Shown here in pieces: positions 38,788 to 47,909 of a DNA stretch of 64,000 nt. The stretch's first letter is position 1. Every line of letters begins with the position of its first letter. Below the pieces are notes generated by a model. It was not told where the DNA came from and searched no databases. It saw only the letters and a list, made by a program, of their open reading frames with translations. Source of the stretch: Rufibacter sp. LB8 (GTDB taxonomy: Bacteria; Bacteroidota; Bacteroidia; Cytophagales; Hymenobacteraceae); NCBI RefSeq assembly GCF_014876185.1, contig NZ_JADALJ010000001.1:3577501-3641500 (forward strand). Direction: 5' to 3'. A program made the translations under genes and the position numbers.

Positions 38788-39558
38788 ATGGGCGCCTTTA
38801 CGTTAGCACTTTACGCCATCTTTGTGCCCCTGAACAAACACATACAGCTTGAGAACCTGGGTCTGGTAGATTACCAGCAGGCCTGGAATTACCAGGAGCA
38901 GCTGCTGAAAGACGTGCTGGCCGTGAAATCGGCTAACCGGGATTTGCCCGAGGCAGAGCGCCAGTTAACTCCCAATTACCTGTTGCTGTGCCAGCATCCG
39001 CATGTGTACACCTTGGGCAAAAGCGGGCACCCGGAGCATTTGTTGCTCAATGAACAGGAGTTGGCCCAGAAAGAGGCTACCTTTTACAAAATAAACCGGG
39101 GCGGCGATATCACGTACCATGGTCCGGGGCAGTTGGTGGCCTACCCTATCCTTGATTTAGAGAATTTTTTCACAGATATTCATAAGTACCTGAGGCTGTT
39201 GGAGGAGGCGGTTATCCTCACCCTGGCAGATTATGGCCTGCACGCGGGCCGCATTGACGGGTTAACCGGGGTGTGGCTTGATTTTGAGGAGCAGCGCAAC
39301 CCGCGCAAGATCTGTGCCATGGGCGTGAAGTGCAGCCGCTGGGTGACCATGCACGGCCTGGCGCTCAACGTGAACACAGACCTGGGTTATTTTGGGCATA
39401 TTGTGCCTTGCGGCATCACAGACAAAGCTGTCACGTCCATGCAGATGGAACTGGGGCAAGCTGTTTCTATACCAGCGGTAGAAGAGAGATTGGTAGCCCA
39501 CTTAGGGAGCCTCTTCGCCGCGCAAATTGCTGAACACACGCATGAAGAAAGACATTGA
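38788..39558 (+). CDS. lipB: Octanoyltransferase LipB
   Basis: LipB transfers octanoyl from acyl carrier protein to lipoyl domains, the first step of lipoate synthesis. Seen are LLLCQHPHVYTLGKSGHPEH, RGGDITYHGPGQLVAYPI, GLTGVWLDF, AMGVKCSRWVTMHGLALNV and the catalytic-cysteine region IVPCGITDKAVTSM. The annotated start gives an atypical hydrophobic leader (MGAFTLALYAIF); a GTG at 38824 (before PLNKHIQLENLG) gives the usual N-terminus and may be the true start. The stop overlaps the start of the next gene by 17 bp. Confidence 0.93.
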   Translation: MGAFTLALYAIFVPLNKHIQLENLGLVDYQQAWNYQEQLLKDVLAVKSANRDLPEAERQLTPNYLLLCQHPHVYTLGKSGHPEHLLLNEQELAQKEATFYKINRGGDITYHGPGQLVAYPILDLENFFTDIHKYLRLLEEAVILTLADYGLHAGRIDGLTGVWLDFEEQRNPRKICAMGVKCSRWVTMHGLALNVNTDLGYFGHIVPCGITDKAVTSMQMELGQAVSIPAVEERLVAHLGSLFAAQIAEHTHEERH

Positions 39559-39946
39559 TTTCCATCAGGTAGAAGGCGTTTCAGTGGCGGTTGCCCATGA
39601 GGTGAACGAGCTGGGCGGCGAAGAATGGAACGTGTACCTGATCAATAATAATAATTTTTACCTGGAGAATGTACTCGTGGCCTCAAAAGGGTATGGGGAG
39701 CAGGACGGGCAGGAAGTAAAGACCTCGGTTTTGCGCCATATGTTTGACCAGGTTGCGCCCAAAAGCGCCCTGCAGATTGAACCCCTGGACCCGGCCTTGT
39801 TTCATCTCACCAATGAGTTCTGGGTGAGTTATTACATTGGCAAGAACATTCATGACAAGCGGTTTCTGTTTGTGCCGGGCAGTATTGTGGAGGAAAACCT
39901 GATCCAGATTTCCATTTTAGAGAAAAAAGGGGTGCTTCATTCTTAA
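39542..39946 (+). CDS. Conserved hypothetical protein coupled to lipB
   Basis: The protein has 134 residues from the ATG at 39542 (MKKDIDFHQVEGVSVAVAHE). It is cytoplasmic and mixed alpha/beta, without signal peptide, membrane helix or known motif. Segments are EEWNVYLINNNNFYLENVLV, SKGYGEQDGQEVKTSVLRHM and FWVSYYIGKNIHDKRFLFVP. I have the impression of a Bacteroidota-wide conserved family but cannot name it. Translational overlap with lipB suggests a link to lipoylation or merely operon economy. Confidence 0.8.
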   Translation: MKKDIDFHQVEGVSVAVAHEVNELGGEEWNVYLINNNNFYLENVLVASKGYGEQDGQEVKTSVLRHMFDQVAPKSALQIEPLDPALFHLTNEFWVSYYIGKNIHDKRFLFVPGSIVEENLIQISILEKKGVLHS

Positions 39947-40022
39947 CCAGAAAGCCTGGCCGCCGTTCTTGAACCCAGACCGGTGCCCGGGCGCTGATAC
40001 TATTTACTTTTAAAGGCCATCA

Positions 40023-41078
40023 ATGAAATTTTTCACCTACCTGCTTTCCTTTAGTTGGTCGTTTTTCATAGCCCTGTTTGCCATACCGTCTATTGTGTAT
40101 GTGGCGCACTTGAAGAACATTCTGGACCAACCCAACAAGCGCACGGTACACGTGTCGCTTACCCCCAGGCTGGGCGGGTTAGGAGTATTTGCCGGGTTTA
40201 TGTCGGCCCTCACCATCTTCGGGATTCTGGACAACGGCGTACAGCAGGTGCTGGCGGGCTGTATTATCCTGTTCTTCGGCGGTTTGAAAGATGACCTGGT
40301 TTCCATTTCGGCCTTTAAGAAATTTTTCATGCAGGTGCTGGCCACGGGCGTGGTCATGTTCATTGCTGATATCAGAATCACCAGTTTCCAGGGAATTTTA
40401 GGGGTAGAGGAATTGCCCATTGGCATTAGTTACGCCTTTACCTTTTTCACCATTGTGGGTGTGACCAACGCCATTAACTTGATTGATGGACTAGACGGCC
40501 TGGCAGGTACCATTGTCACCATCATTGTAGCCACATTTGGGTTCTTTTTCTGGCATGCCCATGTGGAGGCCTATTCTAACTATGCGGGCGTGGCGGTGTG
40601 TCTCATAGGCGGTTTGCTGGGCTTTTTGCGCTATAACTTCTACAAAGCCAGAATTTTTATGGGAGATACCGGGTCATTGCTCTGTGGCTTTGTGGTGTCT
40701 GTGATGGCCATTCAGTTTATAGAGTTGAACCGTCACCCGGAGATGTACAATGCCTATCCGGCCCCGGCGGTGGCTTTAGGGGTGTTGTTTGTGCCGCTGT
40801 TTGATACAGTACGGGTGTCCCTGATCAGGGTGTTACGTGGCGTGTCACCGTTTGCACCAGATAAAAACCACATTCACCACCGTATTCTGGCTATGGGCTT
40901 CAGTCAGGTGGCTACTGTGTTGATTTTAGCTACGCTGAACCTGTTGGTGATTGGGTTTGTGTTCGCGTTCTCTCATTGGGGGAATCTGGTGTTGCTGCTC
41001 TGCCTGTTGGGTTTCTCTATTATCTTAAGCATTGTGCTGGGGCAGAACCCCCCCAAAACGGTTAGTACAGCAGAATGA
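40023..41078 (+). CDS. WecA/MraY-like glycosyl-1-phosphate transferase
   Basis: This 351-residue multi-pass membrane enzyme belongs to the glycosyltransferase family 4 / undecaprenyl-phosphate sugar-1-phosphate transferase group. Signature segments are RTVHVSLTPRLGGLGVFAGF near residue 40, FGGLKDDLVSISAFKKFFMQ (DD motif) near 85, VTNAINLIDGLDGLAGTIV near 152, and IFMGDTGSLLCGFVVSVMAI near 208, followed by DKNHIHHRIL near 283, the HIHH motif of WecA-like enzymes. It likely starts O-antigen, teichoic-like or exopolysaccharide lipid-linked glycans. The product of mraY itself would be longer conserved elsewhere. The next gene overlaps by 4 bp. Confidence 0.92.
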   Translation: MKFFTYLLSFSWSFFIALFAIPSIVYVAHLKNILDQPNKRTVHVSLTPRLGGLGVFAGFMSALTIFGILDNGVQQVLAGCIILFFGGLKDDLVSISAFKKFFMQVLATGVVMFIADIRITSFQGILGVEELPIGISYAFTFFTIVGVTNAINLIDGLDGLAGTIVTIIVATFGFFFWHAHVEAYSNYAGVAVCLIGGLLGFLRYNFYKARIFMGDTGSLLCGFVVSVMAIQFIELNRHPEMYNAYPAPAVALGVLFVPLFDTVRVSLIRVLRGVSPFAPDKNHIHHRILAMGFSQVATVLILATLNLLVIGFVFAFSHWGNLVLLLCLLGFSIILSIVLGQNPPKTVSTAE

Positions 41079-42205
41079 AGCAGTTGCAAGGCATAGTTCT
41101 GTGCCTTTTGTTGTGTGTGAGTACTGGGTATGCTCAGGCGCCGCTTTTAAAGCCTCTGCTGACCTCTGACTGGTTGGTGTACCAAGGCCCAAAAAACCAA
41201 TTGGTGCCTTATCTACCCGGGTTCCATGAAGAGCACCACGCCCTTTACCAATGGGTCACCCTGGATGCCTATACCAACCCGCAGGTAGAATTCGCGGCGC
41301 GGGCGCAGTTATGCCTTTATGTAGACAACAAGCTGGTCTTTTTAGCTGATTCTGCGGCCAGGTACACCCTTGATTTCTCTCAATTTCTGACACCAGGCAA
41401 GCAGCACCTGCTGACGGTGTGGCACCCCAGGCAACAGCCCAATTATACGTCCTTTAGAATTCCCCAGGCAGAAAGCGCCCGTCTGAGCCCTGCCCGGGCT
41501 GCCGTTTTGAAAGTGCAACCCCGGCAGTCAGATACGCCTAGAAGCGCCTTGGTGCTGTTCATGCTGATGGTGGGTCTCATTTATGGCGGTCTGCGGTTGA
41601 CCTTCTACTCTGATTTTGCCAGTATATTCACGGTTTCCAACTTCACCAAGATTTCTACCCTGGAAGAAGGATTGCTGGCCAAGCCCATTGGCACCTGGTC
41701 AAGTTTACTATTCGTGCTGGCATTCTCGTTATCCTTTGCCTTGTTGATTGTGACGGTGCATGAGGAAGTGGAGAATCTGGCGCTCCTGAACCAACTGTTC
41801 ACCGCCACGCAGGCTGACCTGGTGTCAAAGGTGCTGTTGTACACGGTCCTGATTTTTCTTTTTGTGGTGTTCAAATACCTGTTCCTGCGCCTGATGGGGT
41901 TTATTTTTGGCGTAATGGACATTGTGCTGACCCAGTACCGGGAGTTTTTACGCACTCTGCTGGCGTTGGGGGTGTTCCTGCCGCTTATCATGTTGCTCTA
42001 CTTAGGCCTGGCCAAGTCAACGCCGCAGGTAGTGTATTGGATTGCCAACGTGAGTATTACCGTTCTGCTAGTTTTCACAGTATTAAGGACTTTCAACACC
42101 GTCAGTAAAAAATATTCCCTCCAAAATCTACATTTATTTTCCTACCTTTGCGCCACAGAAGTGATTCCGTTGATGATTTTGCTCAAATTAATTGTTTTTG
42201 TGTAA
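41075..42205 (+). CDS. DUF4271 membrane protein
   Basis: This 376-residue protein has a signal peptide, a beta-rich N-terminal region (LVYQGPKNQLVPYLPGFHEE, QFLTPGKQHLLTVWHPRQQ), and then six or so membrane helices from about residue 155 (ALVLFMLMVGLIYGGLRL, LLFVLAFSLSFALLIVTV, LLYTVLIFLFVVFKYLFL, LLALGVFLPLIMLLYLGL, VSITVLLVFTVLRTFNTV, VIPLMILLKLIVFV). It matches the DUF4271 pattern. Function unknown; in Bacteroidota it commonly precedes hemD, as here. It starts in ATGA overlap with the transferase. Confidence 0.88.
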   Translation: MKQLQGIVLCLLLCVSTGYAQAPLLKPLLTSDWLVYQGPKNQLVPYLPGFHEEHHALYQWVTLDAYTNPQVEFAARAQLCLYVDNKLVFLADSAARYTLDFSQFLTPGKQHLLTVWHPRQQPNYTSFRIPQAESARLSPARAAVLKVQPRQSDTPRSALVLFMLMVGLIYGGLRLTFYSDFASIFTVSNFTKISTLEEGLLAKPIGTWSSLLFVLAFSLSFALLIVTVHEEVENLALLNQLFTATQADLVSKVLLYTVLIFLFVVFKYLFLRLMGFIFGVMDIVLTQYREFLRTLLALGVFLPLIMLLYLGLAKSTPQVVYWIANVSITVLLVFTVLRTFNTVSKKYSLQNLHLFSYLCATEVIPLMILLKLIVFV

Positions 42206-42238
42206 GAAACGTTGTCACCAAAAAGAGGCTCAAAAGAT

Positions 42239-42246
42239 TACATTTG
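42239..42246 (+). promoter_or_regulatory. Candidate Bacteroidota promoter (-7 box) of hemD
   Basis: TACATTTG matches TAnnTTTG exactly. It ends 17 bp before the hemD ATG. A GTTG at 42211 is a weak -33 element at somewhat long spacing. Confidence 0.5.
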
Positions 42247-42263
42247 TTTAATTTTTTCTAAAC

Positions 42264-43055
42264 ATGGCTGACGGTAAAGAAACGTTGGGTGCGGACAGAC
42301 ATTCAAAGAAAATCTCCAGTATTCTGGTAACGCAGCCTAAGCCGGCAAACGATAACTCGCCTTACTTAGGAATAGCTGAGAAATACGGGATAAAGGTAGA
42401 TTTCAGGGCGTTCATTGAGATTGAGCCGGTGTCTTACAAAGACTTTAGAAAGGACAAAGTATCTATTCTGGACCATACGGCCATTATCTTTACCAGCCGG
42501 AACGCGGTTGACCATTTCTTCAGGATTTGCGCGGAAGGCAAGATGGAAGTGCCCGCTGAGATGAAATACTTCTGTATTTCTGACCAGACGGCCTATTATC
42601 TCCAGAAATACATTGTGCTTCGCAAGCGCAAGCTCTTCATTGGTGGCAAGACCGCCTCTGATTTGTTTGACGTGCTCAAGAAACACAAAGGCGAGAAGTT
42701 CCTGTACCCATGCTCCAATATCCGCAAAGAGGATATACCGGAATTTATGCGTGCCAACGGCTTTGACTTCACAGAAGCCACCATGTACCGCACCGTCGCC
42801 TCAGATTTGTCTGACCTCGCCGAGGTGAAGTATGACTGCATCGCGTTTTTCAGCCCATCTGGTATTCACTCCCTGTTTGTGAATTTCCCAGATTTCAAGC
42901 AGAACAATACCCGTATTGCCGCCTTTGGTCCTACCACGGCCCAGGCGGTGCGTGATGCAGGCCTGGAGTTGGATATTCAGGCGCCTATGCCCAATGCGCC
43001 GTCCATGACAGGTGCCATTGAGGTGTATATTCAACAACATACTGGTAAAAAGTAA
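42264..43055 (+). CDS. hemD: Uroporphyrinogen-III synthase
   Basis: HemD closes and isomerises hydroxymethylbilane to uroporphyrinogen III in heme synthesis. The 263-residue protein shows the two-domain pattern with ISSILVTQPKPANDNSPYLG at the start, FTSRNAVDHFFRIC near residue 78, KTASDLFDVLKKHKGEKFLY near 133, EATMYRTV near 172, IAFFSPSGIHSLFVNFPDF near 195 and IAAFGPTTAQAVRDAGLEL near 222. In Bacteroidota hemD typically follows a DUF4271 gene and precedes porP/gld genes, as here. Cytoplasmic. Confidence 0.9.
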   Translation: MADGKETLGADRHSKKISSILVTQPKPANDNSPYLGIAEKYGIKVDFRAFIEIEPVSYKDFRKDKVSILDHTAIIFTSRNAVDHFFRICAEGKMEVPAEMKYFCISDQTAYYLQKYIVLRKRKLFIGGKTASDLFDVLKKHKGEKFLYPCSNIRKEDIPEFMRANGFDFTEATMYRTVASDLSDLAEVKYDCIAFFSPSGIHSLFVNFPDFKQNNTRIAAFGPTTAQAVRDAGLELDIQAPMPNAPSMTGAIEVYIQQHTGKK

Positions 43056-43192
43056 AATAAGCGCTACTTTTCTATCGTTTGTGCGTAGCAAGGCTGTACC
43101 TATGAGCATAAAACCAATTTGGTGGTAAACTGAATTATTGGTAGCTTATGCCCAGGCTTATAAGCAAGCAAAGCGTCTAAACGCCCTCCAGA

Positions 43193-44155
43193 ATGCGCAA
43201 ACATGTACTCTTCCTTCTTTTCTTTTTGATGACCGCTGGCTTTGCTAAGGCACAACAACTGCCTCAGTTCAGCCACTACGGTTTTAACGGCCAGTTCATC
43301 AGCCCTGGCTATTCCGGAATTTCTGGCCAAACAGAGGTCAATGTGCTGTACCGGTACCAGTGGCTGGGCTATGGCGGTTCCTTTGATGCGGGCGGCTCTC
43401 CTAAAACGGCACTTTTTACCTTGTCTGCACCCATTTCTGCGTTGAGAAGCGGAGTGGGGCTGGTAGTAATGAAAGACGAGATTGGCGCGGTAGATATTTT
43501 CAATGCGCAGCTGTCCTATGCTTTTCATCTTAAGCTAGCAGGGGGAACGCTGGGGATAGGGGCGCAAGCAGGCATCACCAACATGAGCAAAGGTGGTTAT
43601 CGGCCCAATGATCTAGGTGATACAAAAGTTCCCTTTAACAGCTCAGACAGAAAGTATGATGTGGGGGCAGGTTTGTGGTACCAGCATACCAACTGGTATG
43701 TGGGAGCGGGCCTGACCAACCTGTTAGGATCTGTCTATGAATTTGAGAACGCCCAGGGTGACCAAAATATGAGTACTGTCACTGGAGAGAAGCATTTAAT
43801 GGTCACAGGTGGCTATACCCTGGAACTTTCTTCTTCTATTGCCGTAACACCAACGGCCATTTTAAAGCAGGATTTAAGCGCAGGGCTTTCTTCTGTTGAA
43901 GCCGGTGGCCGGGTAACGTTTAACAGTAAGTTCTGGGCTGGGGCGGGTTACCGCTTCGGGGAGGCGGCTACAGGTTTGCTCGGAGTCTACCTATTGAAAA
44001 ACAATGCTTTGAGCTTTGGGTATGCGTTTGATTTCACGGTAGTAGACGCAGCAGCTAAAAGCCCTACTTCGCATGAGGTTATGCTAGGTTATAGACTGCC
44101 TAAATCTCAGAATACTGCAAAACCCCCTATCAAGACTCCGCGGTATAATTTCTAA
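43193..44155 (+). CDS. PorP/SprF family type IX secretion membrane protein
   Basis: This 320-residue outer-membrane protein has a signal peptide (MRKHVLFLLFFLMTAGFAKA) and a PorP/SprF-type barrel: PQFSHYGFNGQFISPGYSGI, VNVLYRYQWLGYGGSFDAGG, SAPISALRSGVGLVVMKDEI, YDVGAGLWYQHTNWYVGAGL, and KFWAGAGYRFGEAATGLLGV. PorP-type proteins anchor T9SS cargo or motility adhesins and interact with PorE/PorK-type complexes. It stands directly upstream of gldKLMN, the conserved order. The tail (KPPIKTPRYNF) is proline-rich. Confidence 0.92.
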   Translation: MRKHVLFLLFFLMTAGFAKAQQLPQFSHYGFNGQFISPGYSGISGQTEVNVLYRYQWLGYGGSFDAGGSPKTALFTLSAPISALRSGVGLVVMKDEIGAVDIFNAQLSYAFHLKLAGGTLGIGAQAGITNMSKGGYRPNDLGDTKVPFNSSDRKYDVGAGLWYQHTNWYVGAGLTNLLGSVYEFENAQGDQNMSTVTGEKHLMVTGGYTLELSSSIAVTPTAILKQDLSAGLSSVEAGGRVTFNSKFWAGAGYRFGEAATGLLGVYLLKNNALSFGYAFDFTVVDAAAKSPTSHEVMLGYRLPKSQNTAKPPIKTPRYNF

Positions 44156-44267
44156 GTTGAGGAGAAGGTATGCTTCGCATACGTTTGATGGAGTTGATAT
44201 TAAGACCCTTTTAAAATATTATTTTCTTAACAACGTTAATTGTTTATTCTTCAGGAAAAAACAATAA

Positions 44268-44298
44268 TTTTGTTTTTGAAAACAGTTCTATATATTTG
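44268..44298 (+). promoter_or_regulatory. Promoter of the gldKLMN operon
   Basis: TTTTG at 44268-44272 (-33), 18 bp, then TATATTTG at 44291-44298 (-7), an exact TAnnTTTG. It predicts a start near 44305 and a leader of about 50 bases before the gldK ATG. Confidence 0.65.
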
Positions 44299-44355
44299 CT
44301 ATCTTATAACTAATTACGCCAAGTGGTAGCGCCATTTCTTTACAAGTCCAAGATT

Positions 44356-45372
44356 ATGAATAAGTTTTTACAGTTTTCTGCCATTGCGTTGAGCGTCGTT
44401 TTGATGGCGGGTTGTGGGATGGGAAGAACCTCTGAGGGGGATCTGATAGGTGCAGGAGACCGGCCTGAGTTTAACCCCCAGGAAGTGCCTTTTGGTATGG
44501 TTGCCTGCCCGGGCGGAACGTTCCACATGGGGCAGACAGATCAGGATATTGCTGCCAGCATGTCTAACCTGAACAAACAGGTAACCATTGGCGGTTTTTA
44601 CATGGATGAGACTGAAATCACCAACAATGAGTACCGTCAGTTCATGGATGCCATCCGTCAGGACTCATTAGATGTATTGGGCGAAGAATTTGTGATGACC
44701 CAGTTGTATCCAGACACTACCGTATGGGTGAAAGACTTTACCTACCACATGGGTGACCCATTGATGGAGTACTACTATACGCATCCCGCCTTTGATGACT
44801 ACCCGGTAGTAGGCGTGGACTGGAACGCGGCCAAGTATTTCAACAACTGGCGCACCAAGCACAAGAACAACTACAACACTGAGAATGGACAGGCGCCTAT
44901 GCCAAACTTCAGATTGCCGTCTGAGGCAGAGTGGGAGTATGCTGCTCGCGGTGGTCGTGATTTGGCTACGTACCCATGGGGTGGTCCTTACCTGCGTAAC
45001 GCCAAAGGCTGTATGCTAGCCAACTTCAAACCAGGTCGTGGTGACTATTACAGTGACGGTTTCACGTATACTGCGCCAGTAGGCCAGTATTATCCAAATG
45101 ACTTTGGTCTTTATGACATGTCTGGCAACGTGGCTGAGTGGTGTGAAGACGCTTATTCTGAAGCTACTGTTCCTATTGTATGGGATTTGAACCCTACTTA
45201 TTATAATGACGCAGAGCCCCGTAAGATTGTACGCGGTGGTTCTTGGAAAGACATTGCCTACTTCCTGGAGACAGGCGTGCGTAACTTTGAATTCCAGGAT
45301 TCTGCCCGTTCTTACATAGGTTTCCGGAGTGCCATGATTTACATTGGCCGTTCTGAGGACCGCGAATTCTAA
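44356..45372 (+). CDS. gldK: GldK-type T9SS/gliding lipoprotein (SUMF1-like fold)
   Basis: The product has 338 residues from the ATG at 44356 (MNKFLQFSAIALSVVLMAGC), with a lipoprotein signal whose cysteine is at residue 20. The mature part is a formylglycine-generating-enzyme-like domain: MVACPGGTFHMGQTDQDIAA, FYMDETEITNNEYRQFMDAI, FRLPSEAEWEYAARGG, NDFGLYDMSGNVAEWCED and RKIVRGGSWKDIAYFLETGV. GldK/PorK builds the periplasmic ring with GldN/PorN under the outer membrane. I use the second ATG because the first lacks the lipoprotein leader. First of gldKLMN. Confidence 0.95.
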   Translation: MNKFLQFSAIALSVVLMAGCGMGRTSEGDLIGAGDRPEFNPQEVPFGMVACPGGTFHMGQTDQDIAASMSNLNKQVTIGGFYMDETEITNNEYRQFMDAIRQDSLDVLGEEFVMTQLYPDTTVWVKDFTYHMGDPLMEYYYTHPAFDDYPVVGVDWNAAKYFNNWRTKHKNNYNTENGQAPMPNFRLPSEAEWEYAARGGRDLATYPWGGPYLRNAKGCMLANFKPGRGDYYSDGFTYTAPVGQYYPNDFGLYDMSGNVAEWCEDAYSEATVPIVWDLNPTYYNDAEPRKIVRGGSWKDIAYFLETGVRNFEFQDSARSYIGFRSAMIYIGRSEDREF

Positions 45373-45446
45373 GCAACTTAATCACCTTTCATTATCATTT
45401 AGTTTAATTCTGAACGTAACACTAACAATCTAAATCTGTCAAAACG

Positions 45447-46241
45447 ATGAGCAAATCAAGAGGTAACTTCTTCTATGATAAGGTGATGCCAAAAATCTAT
45501 GGCATTGGTGCAGCAGTAGTAATTATTGGGGCTTTGTTTAAAATTCTCCACTTACCTGGTGCAGATGAAATGCTGATTGTTGGTCTGGGAACAGAGGCCG
45601 CTATCTTCTTCTTAAGTGCTTTCCAGCCTAACCCGCCGCATGAGCCGGAGTGGGAGCGCGTGTACCCACAATTGCGTGATGATTATGATGGTCCATTGCC
45701 AAGTGTGCCTAGCACGTCTGGTGCCAATGTAACCGGTGATTTAGATAAAATGCTGCGTGATGCCAATGTAACACCAGCTACTATCAGCTCACTAGGCCAA
45801 GGCTTGAACCGTTTAAGCGATACTGCTAACCAACTGTCTGATGTAACAGATGCCACCGTGGCTTCTAAAGAGTATGCTACCCGTCTTCGTACGGCTGCTG
45901 GTTCTCTGGACAAAGTAAACGAAGCATATGGTGCCACAGTAGAAGCGGTTACCCACATGGCTAACTCTACCAAAGATGCCCAAGCGTATCATGCCCAAGT
46001 GGTGAACATCACTAAAAACCTGGGTGCTCTGAACGCGGTGTATGAAATGGAATTGCAAGACGCCAACACACACCTTAAGTCAATGAACAAATTCTATGGC
46101 AACTTAACCGTGGCTATGGAGAACTTGACGCAGGCAAGCCAAGAGACAGAGCAGTTCAAAAACGAAGTAACCAACCTTACTAAGAATCTGCACTCGTTGA
46201 ACAATGTTTATGGCAACATGCTAAATGCCATGAGAGGATAA
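45447..46241 (+). CDS. gldL: GldL, inner-membrane T9SS motor subunit
   Basis: This 264-residue protein has two membrane helices near the N-terminus (MPKIYGIGAAVVIIGALFKI and ADEMLIVGLGTEAAIFFLSA) and a long cytoplasmic helical region with many short coiled-coil segments (about 100-264: ISSLGQGLNRLSDTANQLSD, HAQVVNITKNLGALNAVYEM). GldL forms the pentameric stator-like ring with the GldM dimer that converts the proton gradient into T9SS and gliding work. The membrane glutamate expected in helix 2 lies in ADEML/GTEAA. It is 74 bp downstream of gldK. Confidence 0.95.
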   Translation: MSKSRGNFFYDKVMPKIYGIGAAVVIIGALFKILHLPGADEMLIVGLGTEAAIFFLSAFQPNPPHEPEWERVYPQLRDDYDGPLPSVPSTSGANVTGDLDKMLRDANVTPATISSLGQGLNRLSDTANQLSDVTDATVASKEYATRLRTAAGSLDKVNEAYGATVEAVTHMANSTKDAQAYHAQVVNITKNLGALNAVYEMELQDANTHLKSMNKFYGNLTVAMENLTQASQETEQFKNEVTNLTKNLHSLNNVYGNMLNAMRG

Positions 46242-46298
46242 CCTTTGCCAATCCTAAAGAAATTAAGTTTAACTAAACGGTAAACACAAAAGGATACT

Positions 46299-47888
46299 AT
46301 GGCTGGAGGAAAAGAGACCCCACGGCAGAAGATGATCGGGATGATGTATCTCGTATTGACGGCGCTGCTGGCCTTGAACGTAAGTTCTGCAATACTCTTG
46401 AAGTTCCAATTCATTGATGCTTCCCTTATGGAAGTGAATGAAAAAACTGTTGCTGACAATAAAGGAGCCGTGAAAGGTATTCAAGCGGCAGTAGCAGAAG
46501 GAGCGAGTACGGCAAAAGATAAACAAGTTGTAGAGCAAGCGCAGCAGGTAAGTGCTAAAACCGCCGAAATGGTGCAGTACTTACGCGGCCTTAGAAAACA
46601 ACTGGAAGATGAGACAGGCGGAAAAGACCCTGAGACAGGCAACTACAAAAAGCCAGAGGCCAATGAGGTTGTGAATGTACTCATGATTGGCACCGGTAAT
46701 GGCAAAGGATATGAGCTGGAGAAAAAGCTGAATGAATATGCCACGTATATTCGTCAATTCAACCCAACCGTTCCTGTTAAAATAGCCATGGGTGGTAAAG
46801 AAGACCCACGGGTAGCCAACAACAAAGAGCAACGCAAGAAAGACTTCGCCCGCCTTAATTTTGAGGAAACCCCAATGGTAGCCGCTTTGGCAACCTTGGC
46901 CCAGAAAGAGTCTGAAGTTCTGAAATATGAAGCAGAAACTTTGTCTAAACTGGCCCAACAGGTAGGTGCTGAAATCCTGAAGTTCGAAAAAATATTTGTA
47001 GCCGCCAGTGCTGAGTCAAAGACCGTTGCTGCTGGTACCAAGTATAAGGCCGAAATGTATTTGGCTGCTTCTTCAGATGCCATTACTCCGCAGATGTCAA
47101 TAGACGGGAGGCCAATTCAGGTGAAAGCCGGACGTGGACAGATTGAGTTCACGGCAAGTGCTGGAAACTATGACGCTGAAGGCAATGCCAAGAAATCCTG
47201 GAAAGGAACGGTGCGTTTCCGTCAGCCATCTGGCCGTGATACCACATTTCAGGTAACGCAAGAGTACATAGTGGCTAAGCCGGTCATGCAAATTCAGTCT
47301 GCCGCTATTAACTCATTGTACTTTAACTGTGGGAATGAATTGAACATTCAGGTGCCAGCATTGGGCGCCAACTATGAGCCTTCTTTCTCTGCTTCTGGGG
47401 CAACCGTTATCAAAGGCGCTAAAAAAGGATTCGTGACGTTGATTCCTAACGGAAGAAACGTGAAACTGAACGTAAGCAGCGGCGGAAACCTAATTGGTTC
47501 ACAAGATTTCACCGTGAGACTGGTGCCTAGACCACAAGTGGTTGCTTTGGCAAATGGCCGACCAGTAGATGTAGTGAAAGGTATGGCGGCTCCTGGCCCA
47601 CGTACGTTAACAATTCAGGCGGTGCCAGATGAAAGTTTCAAGAACTTATTACCTAAGGAAGCGCGTTACAGAGTAACACAGTACACCGTGTACTTAGTGC
47701 GCGGTAACAGACCAGTAGGTCAAGTGCAGGGCAATTCACCTAACGTCAACATCTCTTCTCTAGCGGCGCAAGCCAGAGCCGGAGACCGGATAGCCATTGA
47801 TGTGAAAGAGATTCGCCGTATGAACTTCCGTGATCAGCAGGAGGTTGTTCCTTCTGATAATTCAAGTATCAACATTCAGCTTAATTAA
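46299..47888 (+). CDS. gldM: GldM, T9SS motor/periplasmic spanning subunit
   Basis: This 529-residue protein has one membrane helix close to the N-terminus (MIGMMYLVLTALLALNVSSA) and a long periplasmic part with helical D1 (30-215) and immunoglobulin-like domains D2-D4 (about 220-529; VAAGTKYKAEMYLAASSDAI, LYFNCGNELNIQVPALGANY, VQGNSPNVNISSLAAQARAG). GldM dimerises inside the GldL ring and spans the periplasm to the GldK/N ring. Full length and no anomalies. It is 57 bp downstream of gldL. Confidence 0.95.
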   Translation: MAGGKETPRQKMIGMMYLVLTALLALNVSSAILLKFQFIDASLMEVNEKTVADNKGAVKGIQAAVAEGASTAKDKQVVEQAQQVSAKTAEMVQYLRGLRKQLEDETGGKDPETGNYKKPEANEVVNVLMIGTGNGKGYELEKKLNEYATYIRQFNPTVPVKIAMGGKEDPRVANNKEQRKKDFARLNFEETPMVAALATLAQKESEVLKYEAETLSKLAQQVGAEILKFEKIFVAASAESKTVAAGTKYKAEMYLAASSDAITPQMSIDGRPIQVKAGRGQIEFTASAGNYDAEGNAKKSWKGTVRFRQPSGRDTTFQVTQEYIVAKPVMQIQSAAINSLYFNCGNELNIQVPALGANYEPSFSASGATVIKGAKKGFVTLIPNGRNVKLNVSSGGNLIGSQDFTVRLVPRPQVVALANGRPVDVVKGMAAPGPRTLTIQAVPDESFKNLLPKEARYRVTQYTVYLVRGNRPVGQVQGNSPNVNISSLAAQARAGDRIAIDVKEIRRMNFRDQQEVVPSDNSSINIQLN

Positions 47889-47909
47889 TACCTAATTTAC
47901 CCTAGTACC

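Noticed and set aside
42143..42150. TACCTTTG inside the DUF4271 gene as a hemD promoter
   Set aside because: It lies in coding sequence over 110 bp from hemD with no -33 match; the TACATTTG at 42239 is better placed.
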